Shown here one piece after another: positions 43,048 to 52,100 of a DNA stretch of 64,000 nucleotides. The stretch comes from Bradyrhizobium zhanjiangense. GTDB lineage: Bacteria; Pseudomonadota; Alphaproteobacteria; Rhizobiales; Xanthobacteraceae. Within the stretch, counting starts at the first letter, position 1. The number at the start of each line of letters is the position of its first letter. The position numbers and the translations under genes are program-made. Location of the stretch: positions 6,841,001-6,905,000 of the forward strand of contig NZ_CP022221.1 in NCBI RefSeq assembly GCF_004114935.1. The letters run 5' to 3'. The notes under the pieces are model-generated. The model searched no databases. It saw only the letters and a program-made list of their open reading frames with translations, and was not told the origin of the DNA.

Positions 43048-44514
43048 TTAAGGCGTGACGAAATTGTCGGTGGCGCTCGCGGCGACGCCCAGTCCGATGT
43101 CCATGACGTGGAAGCGGACCGGAATCGACTTCTCCGGATTATTTTCGGCCGGTGCGGTGACGAGCAGCCGCAGTTCGCTGGTGGAGTCGCGCGGAACCAC
43201 GATGATCGGGCGGTCCGGCGTCACCGAATCGACGCCGACGACGTGCATCGTCGGGTTGACTGGCCCCTCCACGTCGATGGCGATGACGCGGTCGTAGCCG
43301 CTCTTGTTCAGCAGACGCACCGTGTAGGCATTGCGGATCGAGCCGTCGCTGAGCTTGACCGCGACTGGATTGCGGTCGTGCAGGACGTTGACGTCGAGCA
43401 AGCTGCGGGTCGCGAGCGTATAGATCATGATGCCGCCGACCGCCGCGATGATTGCGCTGTAGACGATCGTGCGGGCACGAACGATGCGGTAGATCGGCGC
43501 CTTGCCTTCTTGACGGCGCTGGATGTTGATGTCGTTGTCGTAGCCGATCAGCCGCTTCGGCCGACCGATCTTGGTCATCACGTTGTCGCAGGCGTCGATA
43601 CAGAGTCCGCACTGGATGCATTCGAGCTGCGGCCCGTTGCGGATATCGATTCCGGTCGGGCAGACCGCGACGCATTGATAGCAGTCGACGCAGTCGCCGA
43701 CCTGCTGGCCGAGGGCGCGCAGCTCCGCGGCCTTCTTCACCGAGGTGCGCTTCTCGCCGCGGTCGTAGCGATAGGTGACGTTGAGCGCCCATTCGTCGGT
43801 CAGCGCCGCCTGGATCCGCGGCCACGGGCACATATAGGTGCAGACCTGCTCGCGCATGAAGCCGGCGAGCACATAGGTCGACGCGGTGAGGATGCCGATC
43901 CAGACATAGGCGATCATCGGCGCCTGGAAGGTGACGAGCTCTTTGACTAGCGTCGGCGCGTCATTGAAATAGAGCACCCAGGCGCCGCCGGTCCACCAGG
44001 CGATCAGCAGCCAGATCGAGTGCTTGAGCACGATCTCGTAGATGCGCTCGAGTTTGATCGGGTCGGACGATTTGTCCTTCCTCATCCGCTCGCGCCGGTC
44101 GCCCTCGACGAGACGCTCGACGGCATAGAACAGGTCGGTCCACACCGTCTGCGGACAGAGGTAGCCGCACCAGATCCGGCCGCCGATGGAGTTCATCAGG
44201 AACAGCGCGACCGCGGCGACGATCAACAGGCCGGTGAAGTAGTAGACCTCCTGCGGCCACAGCTCGATGAAGAAGAAGTAGAAGCGGCTGTTGGGGAGAT
44301 CGATCAGCACGGCCTGGCTGGGCGCGCCGAGGCCGCGGTTCCAGCGCACGAACGGCAGGAGATAATAGACGCCGAGGCAGAACGCCATCAGGCCCCATTT
44401 GATCCGGCGAAACGTGCCGGAGACGCTCTGGGGATAGACTTTCTTGCGCGCAGCGTAGAGCGGCGCGTTGTCGTCCGCCGGCTTGAGTTCGTTCGGGTTG
44501 ACGGTCTTGTTCAT
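43048..44514 (-). CDS. fixG: Cytochrome c oxidase accessory protein FixG/CcoG
   Basis: 488 residues, polyferredoxin-type membrane protein. Five or so helices, with GRIWCGYLCPQTVWTD and VCTYMCPWPRIQ, and two [4Fe-4S] motifs: CVDCYQCVAVCPTG and CIQCGLCIDACDNVM. A C-terminal Ig-like domain (RLLNKSGYDRVIAIDVEG) faces the periplasm. CcoG reduces Cu(II) to Cu(I) for cbb3 maturation. First gene of fixGHIS, behind its own FixK box at 44570-44583. Confidence 0.95.
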   Translation of the reverse strand: MNKTVNPNELKPADDNAPLYAARKKVYPQSVSGTFRRIKWGLMAFCLGVYYLLPFVRWNRGLGAPSQAVLIDLPNSRFYFFFIELWPQEVYYFTGLLIVAAVALFLMNSIGGRIWCGYLCPQTVWTDLFYAVERLVEGDRRERMRKDKSSDPIKLERIYEIVLKHSIWLLIAWWTGGAWVLYFNDAPTLVKELVTFQAPMIAYVWIGILTASTYVLAGFMREQVCTYMCPWPRIQAALTDEWALNVTYRYDRGEKRTSVKKAAELRALGQQVGDCVDCYQCVAVCPTGIDIRNGPQLECIQCGLCIDACDNVMTKIGRPKRLIGYDNDINIQRRQEGKAPIYRIVRARTIVYSAIIAAVGGIMIYTLATRSLLDVNVLHDRNPVAVKLSDGSIRNAYTVRLLNKSGYDRVIAIDVEGPVNPTMHVVGVDSVTPDRPIIVVPRDSTSELRLLVTAPAENNPEKSIPVRFHVMDIGLGVAASATDNFVTP

Positions 44515-44569
44515 CGCGGAATCTTCTCAAGAGGTGCGATCAAACCTAGACCCGGCGCCGGCACGTCCC

Positions 44570-44583
44570 TTGATCCAACGCAA
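44570..44583 (-). promoter_or_regulatory. FixK2 box upstream of fixG
   Basis: TTGA-TCCAAC-GCAA (plus-strand reading) fits the FixK2 consensus TTG(A/C)-N6-(T/G)CAA. Its centre lies 62.5 bases from the fixG start codon, almost the same distance as the box before fixN. Confidence 0.7.
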
Positions 44584-44584
44584 A

Positions 44585-44608
44585 CGGGGGCGCTTTTCTT
44601 CGCCCCCG
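44585..44608 (-). terminator. Terminator hairpin after fixP
   Basis: CGGGGGCG/CGCCCCCG with an 8-base loop, 26 bases after the fixP stop on the minus strand, followed by TTTG. It separates fixNOQP from the FixK box that restarts transcription for fixGHIS. Confidence 0.6.
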
Positions 44609-44634
44609 CCGGAAGTCGTTGGCCGTGGATCGGC

Positions 44635-45507
44635 TTATTTGCCGCCGCCGAGCGAATGAACGTAGACCGCCATCGCCTTGATGGTGGCGGGATCGAGCCG
44701 CCCTTCCCAGGCCGGCATGACGCCGGCGCGGCCCTGGCTGATGGTCTCGATCAGGCTCGCCTCGTCCGAGCCGTAGAGCCAGATCTTGTCGGTCAGGTTC
44801 GGCGCGCCCATCTCCTGGTTGCCCTTGCCGCCGTCGCCGTGGCAGGCGACGCAATTCTCCGCGAAGATCTTCTCGCCCTTGGCGGCATCAAAGCCCTTGC
44901 GGGTCGAGAGGCCCGACAGCGACCGCACGTAGTTGGCGACCGTGACGATCTCGTCGCCCTTCAGCACGCCGTCCTTGCCGAAGGCGAGCATCTGGCCTTC
45001 GTGCGTCTTGGCATGGCCGGAACGCGCGCCGTACTGGATGGTCTGCATGATCTGGTCGAGCGTGCCGCCCCACAGCCAGTCGTCGTCGTTCAGGTTCGGG
45101 AAGCCCTTGGCGCCGGCGCCGCCGGAGCCGTGGCACGGCGCGCAATTGTCGCCGAACACGGTCTTGCCCTTGGCACGGGCGAGCGCGAGCAGCGCGGGGT
45201 CCTTCTCGATGTCGGCCAGCGAGGCTGCGCCCAGCGCCACCATCTTGTCACCGCGGATCTTCTCGAGATTGGCGAGCTCGACCGCGACGTCGGCGCGCGA
45301 CGAATAGCCGAACAGGCCCGTGGTGTTGCTGGCGATCAACGGCCAGGCCGGATAGACGATCCAGTAGCCGATCGCCCACACGATGGTGAGGTAGAAGGCG
45401 ATCACCCACCAGCGCGGCAGCGGCGTGTTGAGCTCCTTGATGCCGTCCCATTCGTGTCCGGTCGTGGACTTGCCGGTGACGGTATCGACTTCGCTATGAT
45501 CGGTCAT
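44635..45507 (-). CDS. fixP: cbb3 cytochrome oxidase subunit III, dihaem FixP/CcoP
   Basis: 290 residues. One N-terminal helix (WWVIAFYLTIVWAIGYWIVYP), then two cytochrome c domains with haem motifs CAPCH and CVACH and distal methionines in GQMLAF and GVMPAWEG. It passes electrons from cytochrome c to FixO/FixN. GGAGTGAGAG before the ATG overlaps the end of fixQ. Confidence 0.95.
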   Translation of the reverse strand: MTDHSEVDTVTGKSTTGHEWDGIKELNTPLPRWWVIAFYLTIVWAIGYWIVYPAWPLIASNTTGLFGYSSRADVAVELANLEKIRGDKMVALGAASLADIEKDPALLALARAKGKTVFGDNCAPCHGSGGAGAKGFPNLNDDDWLWGGTLDQIMQTIQYGARSGHAKTHEGQMLAFGKDGVLKGDEIVTVANYVRSLSGLSTRKGFDAAKGEKIFAENCVACHGDGGKGNQEMGAPNLTDKIWLYGSDEASLIETISQGRAGVMPAWEGRLDPATIKAMAVYVHSLGGGK

Positions 45508-45513
45508 GGTCTC

Positions 45514-45678
45514 TCACTCCTCCCGCAACGGCAGGTGTGCTGCTTCGTCGAACGCAGCCTTGTTACGGGGCCAAAATGCGTAGGCGATGATCGCGAGAAA
45601 GATCGCGACGAACACCGGCGTCCAGATCGTCGTCACCAGCTCGGACGCGAGATTATGGACTGTCAGGATAGCTTTCAT
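45514..45678 (-). CDS. fixQ: cbb3 oxidase small subunit FixQ/CcoQ
   Basis: 54 residues: MKAILTVHNLASELVTT, one membrane helix (FVAIFLAIIAYAFWP), then a short polar tail (RNKAAFDEAAHLPLREE). This is the standard CcoQ layout and lies in the conserved slot between fixO and fixP. It stabilises the CcoP-core interaction. The stop is six bases from the fixP start. Confidence 0.9.
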   Translation of the reverse strand: MKAILTVHNLASELVTTIWTPVFVAIFLAIIAYAFWPRNKAAFDEAAHLPLREE

Positions 45679-45691
45679 CGTTGATGCCTTC

Positions 45692-46426
45692 TCAGCGAAG
45701 ATTGGCTTTCTCGTTGTAGAGCTTGAAGTCGACCAGCGTGCCGAGCATCTGCAAGTAGGCGATCAGCGCGTCCATTTCGGTCGGCGTGCCGGTCTTGCCG
45801 TCGAAGTTGCGCACGACGGCCTTGGCGTAGCGCTTGCTGAAGGCATCGCCGCCGGTATTGTCCGGATCGGCCTGGGCCTTCAGGTCGGCGCCGGCGCTCG
45901 CGATCTGGTCGTCGGTGTAGGGCACGCCCACGGCCTTCAACGTGCGCATGTGGTCGGCGATCGTGTCCGGATCGACCTCGGTGTGGCTCAGGAACGGATA
46001 GCCCGGCATCACCGATTGCGGCACGATGGCGCGCGGGTTAGTCAGATGGGTGACGTGCCAGTCGTCGGAATATTTCGCCCCGACGCGGGCCAGATCCGGA
46101 CCGGTGCGCTTTGAGCCCCACTGGAACGGATGGTCGAACATGCTCTCGGCGGCGAGCGAGAAGTGGCCGTAGCGCTCGACCTCGTCACGCAAGGGGCGGA
46201 TCATCTGCGAATGGCAGAGATAGCAACCTTCGCGGACGTAGACGTTGCGCCCGGCGAGCTCCAGCGGCGTGTAAGGCCTGACGCCGTCGACCGCCTCGAT
46301 CGTGCTCTTGAGGTAGAACAGCGGGGTGATCTCGACGAGGCCGCCGATCGCAACCACGAGCAGGATGCCGACGACCAGGATGATCGAGTTCTTTTCGAAG
46401 ACTTGATGGCGTGTCCAGAATGACAT
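45692..46426 (-). CDS. fixO: cbb3 cytochrome oxidase subunit II, monohaem FixO/CcoO
   Basis: 244 residues: N-terminal anchor ([20 protein letters not shown]), haem motif CYLCH in [15 protein letters not shown], and the distal Met in [15 protein letters not shown] precedes the ATG; 12 bases from fixN. Confidence 0.95.
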   Translation of the reverse strand: MSFWTRHQVFEKNSIILVVGILLVVAIGGLVEITPLFYLKSTIEAVDGVRPYTPLELAGRNVYVREGCYLCHSQMIRPLRDEVERYGHFSLAAESMFDHPFQWGSKRTGPDLARVGAKYSDDWHVTHLTNPRAIVPQSVMPGYPFLSHTEVDPDTIADHMRTLKAVGVPYTDDQIASAGADLKAQADPDNTGGDAFSKRYAKAVVRNFDGKTGTPTEMDALIAYLQMLGTLVDFKLYNEKANLR

Positions 46427-46438
46427 TGCTTGAGCTCC

Positions 46439-48088
46439 TCATTCCGCCGGCTGAAGAGCGACGGGCATCTGGACTTCCTGCTCGCCGACGCGGACGGTCA
46501 TCCAGAGATTGTAGGCCATGATCAGCGCGCCGATCAGGAACAGGCCGCCGCCGGCGGCGCGGATGATGTAGAAGGGATGCATCGCCTCGACGGTCTCGAT
46601 GAAGGAATATTCGAGGAAGCCGAGCGAGGTGTAGGCGCGCCACATCAGGCCCTGGAGGATGCCGGACACCCACATCGCCGAGATGTAGAGAACAATGCCG
46701 AGGGTGGCGATCCAGAAGTGCCAGTTGACGAGCTTCAGGCTGTAGAGGCCCTTGCGATTCCAGGCCCACGGCACCAGGCAGTAGAGCGCGCCGAAGGAGA
46801 CGAAGCCGACCCAGCCGAGCGCGCCGGAATGCACGTGGCCGATGGTCCAGTCGGTGTAGTGGCTGAGCGAGTTGACCACCTTGATCGACATCATCGGACC
46901 TTCGAAGGTCGACATGCCGTAGAACGCGACCGAGACCACGAGCATGCGCAGCACGGGATCGGTGCGCAGCTTGTCCCAGGCGCCCGACAGCGTCATCAGG
47001 CCGTTGATCATGCCGCCCCAGGAGGGCATCCACAGCATGATCGAGAAGGTCATGCCGAGCGTCTGCGTCCAGTCCGGCAGCGCCGTGTAGTGCAGATGGT
47101 GGGGACCTGCCCAGATGTAGAGGAAGATCAGCGCCCAGAAGTGGATGATCGACAGCCGGTAGGAATAGACCGGCCGCTCGGCGCGCTTCGGAATGAAGTA
47201 GTACATGATGGCGAGGAAGCCGGCGGTCAGGAAGAAGCCGACCGCGTTATGGCCGTACCACCATTGGAACATGGCATCCTGGATGCCGCCCCAGGCGACG
47301 TAGGACTTCGAGCCGAACACCGAGACCGGGAGCGCCGGATTGTTGCCGAGATGCAGGACCGCGATCGTCACGATGAAGGCGAGATAGAACCAGTTCGCGA
47401 CGAAGATGTGCGGCTCCTTGCGCTTGAAGATGGTGGCGAGGAAGACCAGCAGGTAGGCGACCCAGACGATGGTCAGCCAGAGGTCGGCATACCATTCCGG
47501 CTCGGCATATTCCTTCGACTGGGTGACACCGAGCAGATAGCCGGTGCCGGCGATCAGGATGAAGAAGTTGTAGCCGATCACGACGAACCAGGGCGCGAGA
47601 TCGCCGGCCAGACGCGCGCGGCAGGACTTCTGCACGACGTAGAACGACGTGCCGATCAGCACGTTGCCGCCGAAGGCGAAGATCACCGCGGAGGTGTGCA
47701 GCGGCCGCAGACGGCCGAAGCTGGTCCAGGGCAGGTCGAAATTCAGCGCGGGCCAGGCCAGCTGCGAGGCGATGATGAGGCCGACAAGGAAGCCCGCGAT
47801 GCCCCAGAACATCGCCATGAAGGCGGTGAACTTGATCGGCCCCATGTTGTAGTTGGGCCGGCCATTGATCTCCGCCGGCGGCAGCGTGGCCGGCCGTTCG
47901 AAATAGCGGTTCACGATAAAGAACACCGCAGCCAGGCTCGCCGCAGCGCTGAGCGCAGCGTGGAAGGCAAAGGGCGCATCGAGCGCCTTGGCCGCAGCGA
48001 TCACGCAGAGGAAGGCGGCGACTGCAAACACGACAGACAGGCCGCTTTCGCCGATGGTCATGGATTTGGAGATGGAGGGCTGGCTCAT
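46439..48088 (-). CDS. fixN: cbb3 cytochrome oxidase catalytic subunit FixN/CcoN
   Basis: 549 residues, 12 or more membrane helices. Haem and CuB ligands are visible: [47 protein letters not shown] and [14 protein letters not shown]. It is the O2-reducing, proton-pumping subunit of the high-affinity oxidase used in nodules and low oxygen. The start at 48088 ([10 protein letters not shown]) is preferred; the upstream in-frame extension would run to the FixK box. First gene of fixNOQP. Confidence 0.96.
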   Translation of the reverse strand: MSQPSISKSMTIGESGLSVVFAVAAFLCVIAAAKALDAPFAFHAALSAAASLAAVFFIVNRYFERPATLPPAEINGRPNYNMGPIKFTAFMAMFWGIAGFLVGLIIASQLAWPALNFDLPWTSFGRLRPLHTSAVIFAFGGNVLIGTSFYVVQKSCRARLAGDLAPWFVVIGYNFFILIAGTGYLLGVTQSKEYAEPEWYADLWLTIVWVAYLLVFLATIFKRKEPHIFVANWFYLAFIVTIAVLHLGNNPALPVSVFGSKSYVAWGGIQDAMFQWWYGHNAVGFFLTAGFLAIMYYFIPKRAERPVYSYRLSIIHFWALIFLYIWAGPHHLHYTALPDWTQTLGMTFSIMLWMPSWGGMINGLMTLSGAWDKLRTDPVLRMLVVSVAFYGMSTFEGPMMSIKVVNSLSHYTDWTIGHVHSGALGWVGFVSFGALYCLVPWAWNRKGLYSLKLVNWHFWIATLGIVLYISAMWVSGILQGLMWRAYTSLGFLEYSFIETVEAMHPFYIIRAAGGGLFLIGALIMAYNLWMTVRVGEQEVQMPVALQPAE

Positions 48089-48145
48089 GCGGATTCTCTC
48101 TCGAAAGAACACGACGCCAGAAACCACATTCACCCTCGCGGGGAA

Positions 48146-48159
48146 TTGATTGAAATCAA
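48146..48159 (-). promoter_or_regulatory. FixK2 (FNR-like) box upstream of fixN
   Basis: TTGAT-TGAA-ATCAA is a perfect FNR/FixK palindrome. Its centre is 64.5 bases from the fixN ATG, consistent with class II activation at -41.5 and a leader of about 23 bases. Confidence 0.85.
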
Positions 48160-48238
48160 GATGGCCTTGGAGGTTAGCCGTAGCCGACGAATATTTTCTG
48201 GGTTCCTCCGTATTTTTTCGGTGCGGCCAGTTAAAGTG

Positions 48239-48300
48239 CCCTCTCCCCTTGTGGGAGAGGGCAGCGAGGACAGCGCGGCAAACTCGCTTGGATGAGGGGT
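48239..48300. repeat. REP-like palindrome family B, copy 3
   Basis: CCCTCTCCCC-ttgt-GGGAGAGGG hairpin followed by GATGAGGGGT. Left half of an intact inverted pair with 48336-48388. The gap between the fixN and CBS genes is otherwise empty apart from the FixK box. Confidence 0.85.
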
Positions 48301-48335
48301 TGGTGCGGCGGGGAACGGCGTCTCTGTGGAGACAT

Positions 48336-48388
48336 ACCCCTCATCCGGCGCTTCGCGCCACCTTCTCCCACAAGGGGAGAAGGGGGAA
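48336..48388. repeat. REP-like palindrome family B, copy 4
   Basis: ACCCCTCATCCGGCGCTTCG followed by CTTCTCCCACAAGGGGAGAAG. Right half of the pair; it begins 10 bases before the CBS-domain gene stop and probably ends its transcript. Confidence 0.85.
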
Positions 48389-48397
48389 GGCATCGCG

Positions 48398-48823
48398 TCA
48401 GTCCCGCGCCGTCGCCTTGAGTGCCGCGATGACGTCCTCGCGGGCGATGATTCCGGCCAGATTCTGCGCGCCGTCGAGCACGATGATGCTCCTGATGCGA
48501 TGCTCGACCATGATCTGGAGCACGCGCGTCAGCCGCGTCTCGGGGCCGACATAGATGAACTCGGGTGTCATGACGTCGCCGATCTTGCGACTCATCAAGT
48601 CGGGATAGCGCGGTAGCATCTGGCTCGGCGTGAAGGCGAAGCACTTCAGGATGTCGAACTTGGTGACGATGCCGACCACCTGGCCGTCATCCACGACCGG
48701 ATACGAGTTGAAGTCGTCGGTCTCGAACATCTCGCTGAGCTCGAGCAAGTCGCGGTCGCGCTGCACCGTTTTGACGTTGCGTGTCATGTAGCGGTCGACG
48801 GTTTGTTCGAGAAATCTGTACAT
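48398..48823 (-). CDS. CBS-domain protein
   Basis: 141 residues made of two CBS repeats (YMTRNVKTVQRDRDLLELSEMF start and VMTPEFIYVGPETRLTRVLQ start of the second). CBS pairs usually sense adenine nucleotides. GAGGAGGACG precedes the ATG. It follows a universal stress protein gene by 42 bases on the same strand and likely shares its promoter, which has a FixK-like box. The location within the fix block suggests a low-oxygen or energy-status role. Confidence 0.85.
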   Translation of the reverse strand: MYRFLEQTVDRYMTRNVKTVQRDRDLLELSEMFETDDFNSYPVVDDGQVVGIVTKFDILKCFAFTPSQMLPRYPDLMSRKIGDVMTPEFIYVGPETRLTRVLQIMVEHRIRSIIVLDGAQNLAGIIAREDVIAALKATARD

Positions 48824-48865
48824 GGCGCGTCCTCCTCGATTCGCTACTGGCCGGGCGGCCGGCCC

Positions 48866-49699
48866 TCAGTGCGACAGCAGCACGCTGCGGGCAGATTGTG
48901 TGACCAGATACTGGGTGACGCCGCCCAGGATCAGTTCACGAAATCTCGAATGACCATAGGCGCCCGCAACGATCAGGCCGGCGCCAACGTCGCCGGCGAC
49001 CTTGTCCAATTGCGCGGCAGCGCTTTCGTTCCGCGCCGCCTCCGAGACGCGCGCTGTCGCGGTGACCCCGTGACGGGCGAGCCAGGCGGCCACGTCGCTG
49101 ACGCCGGCCATCACGACCGAGCGGTTGTCGCCCTGCTCCGGAATTTCGACGATGGTGACGTCCCTCGCCTTGCGCAGCATCGGCAGCGCGTCGACGACTG
49201 CCCGCCGCGCCTCCGGCGTGTCCTTCCACGCCACCAGCACGCTGCGCAGATCGAGCCAATTGGCGTTATCGGGAACGACCAGAAGCGGCCGGCCGGCCTG
49301 CATCACCAGGTCCTTGGCGCTTGCGAGCGCAAAGGCGTCAGAGAAGGCGGGGCTCTGTCCGCCGCTGATGACGATGTCGGCGCAGCGCGCCTGCTCCAGG
49401 ACAAAACGCGTCGGAAAATCCATGGCGCTGCGCCACTCTGTGTGTCCGCCGCGATTCCTGGTGGCGGCGCGGAACTGCGCCTCGAGACCGGCGAGCCGCC
49501 GCTTGACGGACGCTTCGCCGTCCTCGATCAGCACTTGTGCTTCGGCGCCGTCGGCGAAATAAAGCGGCGGCGCGAACTGAGCCGCGGCAACGCCGACGAT
49601 GGCCGCCTCGAATCGCTCGGCGAGCTCGCCCGCGACCTGAAGGCGCGCCTCGTTGGACTGATCGAGTGCGAGGCTGACCATCACGGTCGCATATGTCAT
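48866..49699 (-). CDS. Universal stress protein, tandem UspA domains
   Basis: 277 residues with two Usp domains: about 3-135 and 150-277. The second carries the ATP-binding motif GAYGHSRFRELILGGVTQYL (G-x2-G-x9-G form); the first is more divergent (DIVISGGQSPAFS). GGAGAATCCCG is upstream of the ATG. Divergent from fixL; a FixK-like box lies at 49760-49773. Confidence 0.85.
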   Translation of the reverse strand: MTYATVMVSLALDQSNEARLQVAGELAERFEAAIVGVAAAQFAPPLYFADGAEAQVLIEDGEASVKRRLAGLEAQFRAATRNRGGHTEWRSAMDFPTRFVLEQARCADIVISGGQSPAFSDAFALASAKDLVMQAGRPLLVVPDNANWLDLRSVLVAWKDTPEARRAVVDALPMLRKARDVTIVEIPEQGDNRSVVMAGVSDVAAWLARHGVTATARVSEAARNESAAAQLDKVAGDVGAGLIVAGAYGHSRFRELILGGVTQYLVTQSARSVLLSH

Positions 49700-49759
49700 C
49701 GGGATTCTCCGGCAGGCAATGAACTGCCGCGAAATCTAGCCTCGCCGACGCAAGGCAGG

Positions 49760-49773
49760 ATGAGATAGATCAA
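49760..49773 (-). promoter_or_regulatory. Degenerate FixK2-like box upstream of the universal stress protein gene
   Basis: On the minus strand TTGA-TCTATC-TCAT: seven of the eight conserved positions match TTG(A/C)-N6-(T/G)CAA. The centre is 67.5 bases from the start codon, the same spacing class as the fixN and fixG boxes. Confidence 0.5.
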
Positions 49774-49903
49774 ATCGCCGGCCGTCATGTCGCAGGAATT
49801 CCGCTAATGAATTCAATCCGGCTTGCCTCCGAACGAACCTTGAGCGACATTGTCATGAGCGGTAAGCGCATCCTGCCGACCGCGCTTTAGCGAGGAGTGA
49901 AGT

Positions 49904-51421
49904 TTGGCGCCGACCCGCGTAACCCATCCGGCAGACGATGGTCGGGGCGAGCATTTCCGGCTCCGCATCGAGGGATTCGGGGTTGGCACCTGGGATCTCG
50001 ATTTGCGAACTCGGGACCTTGAATGGTCCGAGATGTCCAAGCGGCTGTTTGGCCTCGCGCGGGATGATGCCGTCAGCCACGATCTCTTTCTGTCGCTGCT
50101 GGCCCCCAGCGATCGGGACCGCGTCTTGCAGGGAATCGAGCGCAGCTTGGAGAACGGCGCGGGATTCGACGTGTCCTTCAAGGTTGGCGGTCCTTCGGGG
50201 AAGGGCCAATGGATCCGGGCCAGGGCCGGCGTGATCCGAGACGATTCGGGCTCGCCACGTCATCTCAGCGGGATATTCCTCGACATCAACGAGGAAAGAC
50301 ATCTGGAAGAGGCCCTGCGCTCTCAGGAGAATCATCTTCGCTCGATTCTCGAAACGGTGCCGGACGCGATGATCGTGATCGATTCGCGCGGCATCATGCA
50401 GCTCTTCAGCAGCGCCGCGGAGCGGCTGTTCGGCTATAGCAGGCAGGAAGCCATTGGTCGGAACGTCAGCATTCTGATGCCGGAGCCTGATCAATCGCGT
50501 CACGACAGCTATATCGTGCGTTACCTCAAGACCAACGATCCCCACATCATCGGCATCGGCCGCATCGTGACCGGCAAGCGCCGCGACGGCACGACGTTCC
50601 CGATGCACCTTTCGGTCGGGCAGACGCAACGGGGCGGCGAGCTCTATTTCACCGGCTTCGTCCGCGATCTCACGGAACATCAGCAGACGCAGGCGCGGCT
50701 TCAGCAGCTGCAGTCGGAGCTCGTCCACGTTTCGCGGCTGACCGCGATGGGCGAAATGGCCTCGGCGCTCGCCCACGAGCTCAACCAACCGCTGGCGGCG
50801 ATCAGCAACTACATGAAGGGATCGCGGCGTCTGCTTGCCGGCAGCGTTGATCCGAATACGACGAAGATCGAAAGCGCGCTGGACCGCGCCTCGGAGCAGG
50901 CCTTGCGCGCCGGCCAGATCATCCGCCGCTTGCGCGACTTCGTCTCCCGCGGCGAGTCGGAGAAGCGGATTGAGAGCCTGTCCAAGCTGATCGAGGAGGC
51001 CGGCGCGCTCGGGCTCGCCGGCGCGCGCGAGCAGAATGTCCAGCTCCGCTTCAATCTCGATCCGAAGGCGGACCTCGTGTTGGCCGACCGCGTGCAGGTC
51101 CAGCAGGTCTTGGTCAACCTGTTCCGCAACGCGCTGGAAGCGATGGCGCAGTCGCCGCAGCGAGAGCTCGTGGTGGCCAACAAGCCGGTTGCCGACGACA
51201 TGATCGAGGTCGAGGTTTCCGACACCGGCTCCGGCTTCCAGGACGGCGTCATTCCAAACCTGTTTCAAACTTTCTTCACCACCAAGGAAACCGGCATGGG
51301 CGTAGGGCTGTCGATCAGCCGTTCGATCATCGAGGCTCACGGCGGCCGCATGTGGGCCGAGAGCAACGCATCGGGCGGGGCGACATTCCGCTTCACCTTG
51401 CCAGCAGCCGACGAGAACTGA
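49904..51421 (+). CDS. fixL: Oxygen-sensor histidine kinase FixL
   Basis: 505 residues, the length of the B. japonicum protein. PAS domain A about 18-135; haem PAS domain B about 140-258; kinase core about 275-505. Positions coincide with known functional residues: His200 (haem ligand, SRHDSY), Arg206, His214 (DPHIIG), Arg220 (GIGRIV) and phosphorylated His291 (ALAHELNQPL). N, G1 and G2 boxes are present (FRNALEAM, DTGSGF, GMGVGLSI). Low O2 unlocks autophosphorylation and transfer to FixJ. Start codon TTG at 49904 with GAGGAG upstream. The fixJ start follows within four bases of the stop. Confidence 0.96.
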   Translation: MAPTRVTHPADDGRGEHFRLRIEGFGVGTWDLDLRTRDLEWSEMSKRLFGLARDDAVSHDLFLSLLAPSDRDRVLQGIERSLENGAGFDVSFKVGGPSGKGQWIRARAGVIRDDSGSPRHLSGIFLDINEERHLEEALRSQENHLRSILETVPDAMIVIDSRGIMQLFSSAAERLFGYSRQEAIGRNVSILMPEPDQSRHDSYIVRYLKTNDPHIIGIGRIVTGKRRDGTTFPMHLSVGQTQRGGELYFTGFVRDLTEHQQTQARLQQLQSELVHVSRLTAMGEMASALAHELNQPLAAISNYMKGSRRLLAGSVDPNTTKIESALDRASEQALRAGQIIRRLRDFVSRGESEKRIESLSKLIEEAGALGLAGAREQNVQLRFNLDPKADLVLADRVQVQQVLVNLFRNALEAMAQSPQRELVVANKPVADDMIEVEVSDTGSGFQDGVIPNLFQTFFTTKETGMGVGLSISRSIIEAHGGRMWAESNASGGATFRFTLPAADEN

Positions 51422-51424
51422 TGC

Positions 51425-52042
51425 ATGACCAACAAGGGACATGTCTACGTCATCGACGACGACGCTGCGATGCGGGACTCGCTGAACTTCCTGCTGGATT
51501 CTTCCGGCTTCGGCGTCACGCTGTTCGAAAATGCGAAAGATTTCATCGACACCCTGCCCGGCCTCGCCTTCGGCTGCGTCGTCTCCGACGTGCGCATGCC
51601 GGGCCTTGACGGGATCGAGCTTCTGAAGCGCATGAAGGCGCAGAACAGCCCGTTTCCAATCCTGATCATGACCGGGCATGGCGACGTGCCGCTCGCGGTC
51701 GAGGCAATGAAGCTCGGCGCCGTCGACTTCCTGGAGAAACCCTTCGAGGACGATCGTCTCATCACCATGATCGAGACGGCGATCCGCCAGGCCGAACCGG
51801 CGGCCAAGAGTGAGGCCATTTCGCAGGACATCGCCGCCCGCGTCGCCTCCTTGAGCCCGAGAGAGCGCCAGGTCATGGAGGGACTGATCGCAGGCCTTTC
51901 CAACAAGCTGATCGCCCGCGAATACGACATCAGCCCGCGGACCATCGAGGTGTACCGGGCCAATGTGATGACCAAGATGCAGGCGGGCAGCCTCTCGGAG
52001 CTGGTCCGCATGGCGATGCGCGCCGGCATGCTCAACGATTGA
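51425..52042 (+). CDS. fixJ: Response regulator FixJ
   Basis: 205 residues. Receiver domain with phospho-acceptor Asp55 (VVSDVRMPG), acidic pair DDD near the N-terminus, Thr in LIMTGHGD and Lys in FLEKPF. A LuxR-type output domain carries LSPRERQVMEGLIAGLSNKL and HTH RTIEVYRANVMTKM. Phospho-FixJ activates fixK2. It overlaps the fixL end region and is co-transcribed. Confidence 0.96.
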   Translation: MTNKGHVYVIDDDAAMRDSLNFLLDSSGFGVTLFENAKDFIDTLPGLAFGCVVSDVRMPGLDGIELLKRMKAQNSPFPILIMTGHGDVPLAVEAMKLGAVDFLEKPFEDDRLITMIETAIRQAEPAAKSEAISQDIAARVASLSPRERQVMEGLIAGLSNKLIAREYDISPRTIEVYRANVMTKMQAGSLSELVRMAMRAGMLND

Positions 52043-52053
52043 GCCAGGTAGCC

Positions 52054-52067
52054 TTGAGGCAGGTCAA
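52054..52067 (+). promoter_or_regulatory. FixK2-type box in front of the receiver-only gene
   Basis: TTGA-GGCAGG-TCAA, an exact match to TTG(A/C)-N6-(T/G)CAA. It is only 40.5 bases (centre) from the ATG at 52101, so activation at -41.5 would give a leaderless transcript; a repressing role on readthrough from fixLJ is an alternative. Confidence 0.5.
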
Positions 52068-52100
52068 GGCCCTTGGCGAGACCCGTGCTAGTCAAGCAGC

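Noticed and set aside
41115..43058. 647-codon plus-strand open frame antisense to fixI and fixH
   Set aside because: Its protein is Arg/Asp/His-rich with no domain, no ribosome site and no membrane or signal features; it is a shadow of strong codon bias in high-GC DNA over two well-supported fix genes.
46430..48295. 621-codon plus-strand open frame antisense to fixN
   Set aside because: Same type of charged low-complexity shadow, lying over a clear FixN and crossing the REP element and FixK box.
49855..49890. 11-codon upstream frame before fixL
   Set aside because: Too short, no ribosome site, and not resembling a leader peptide.
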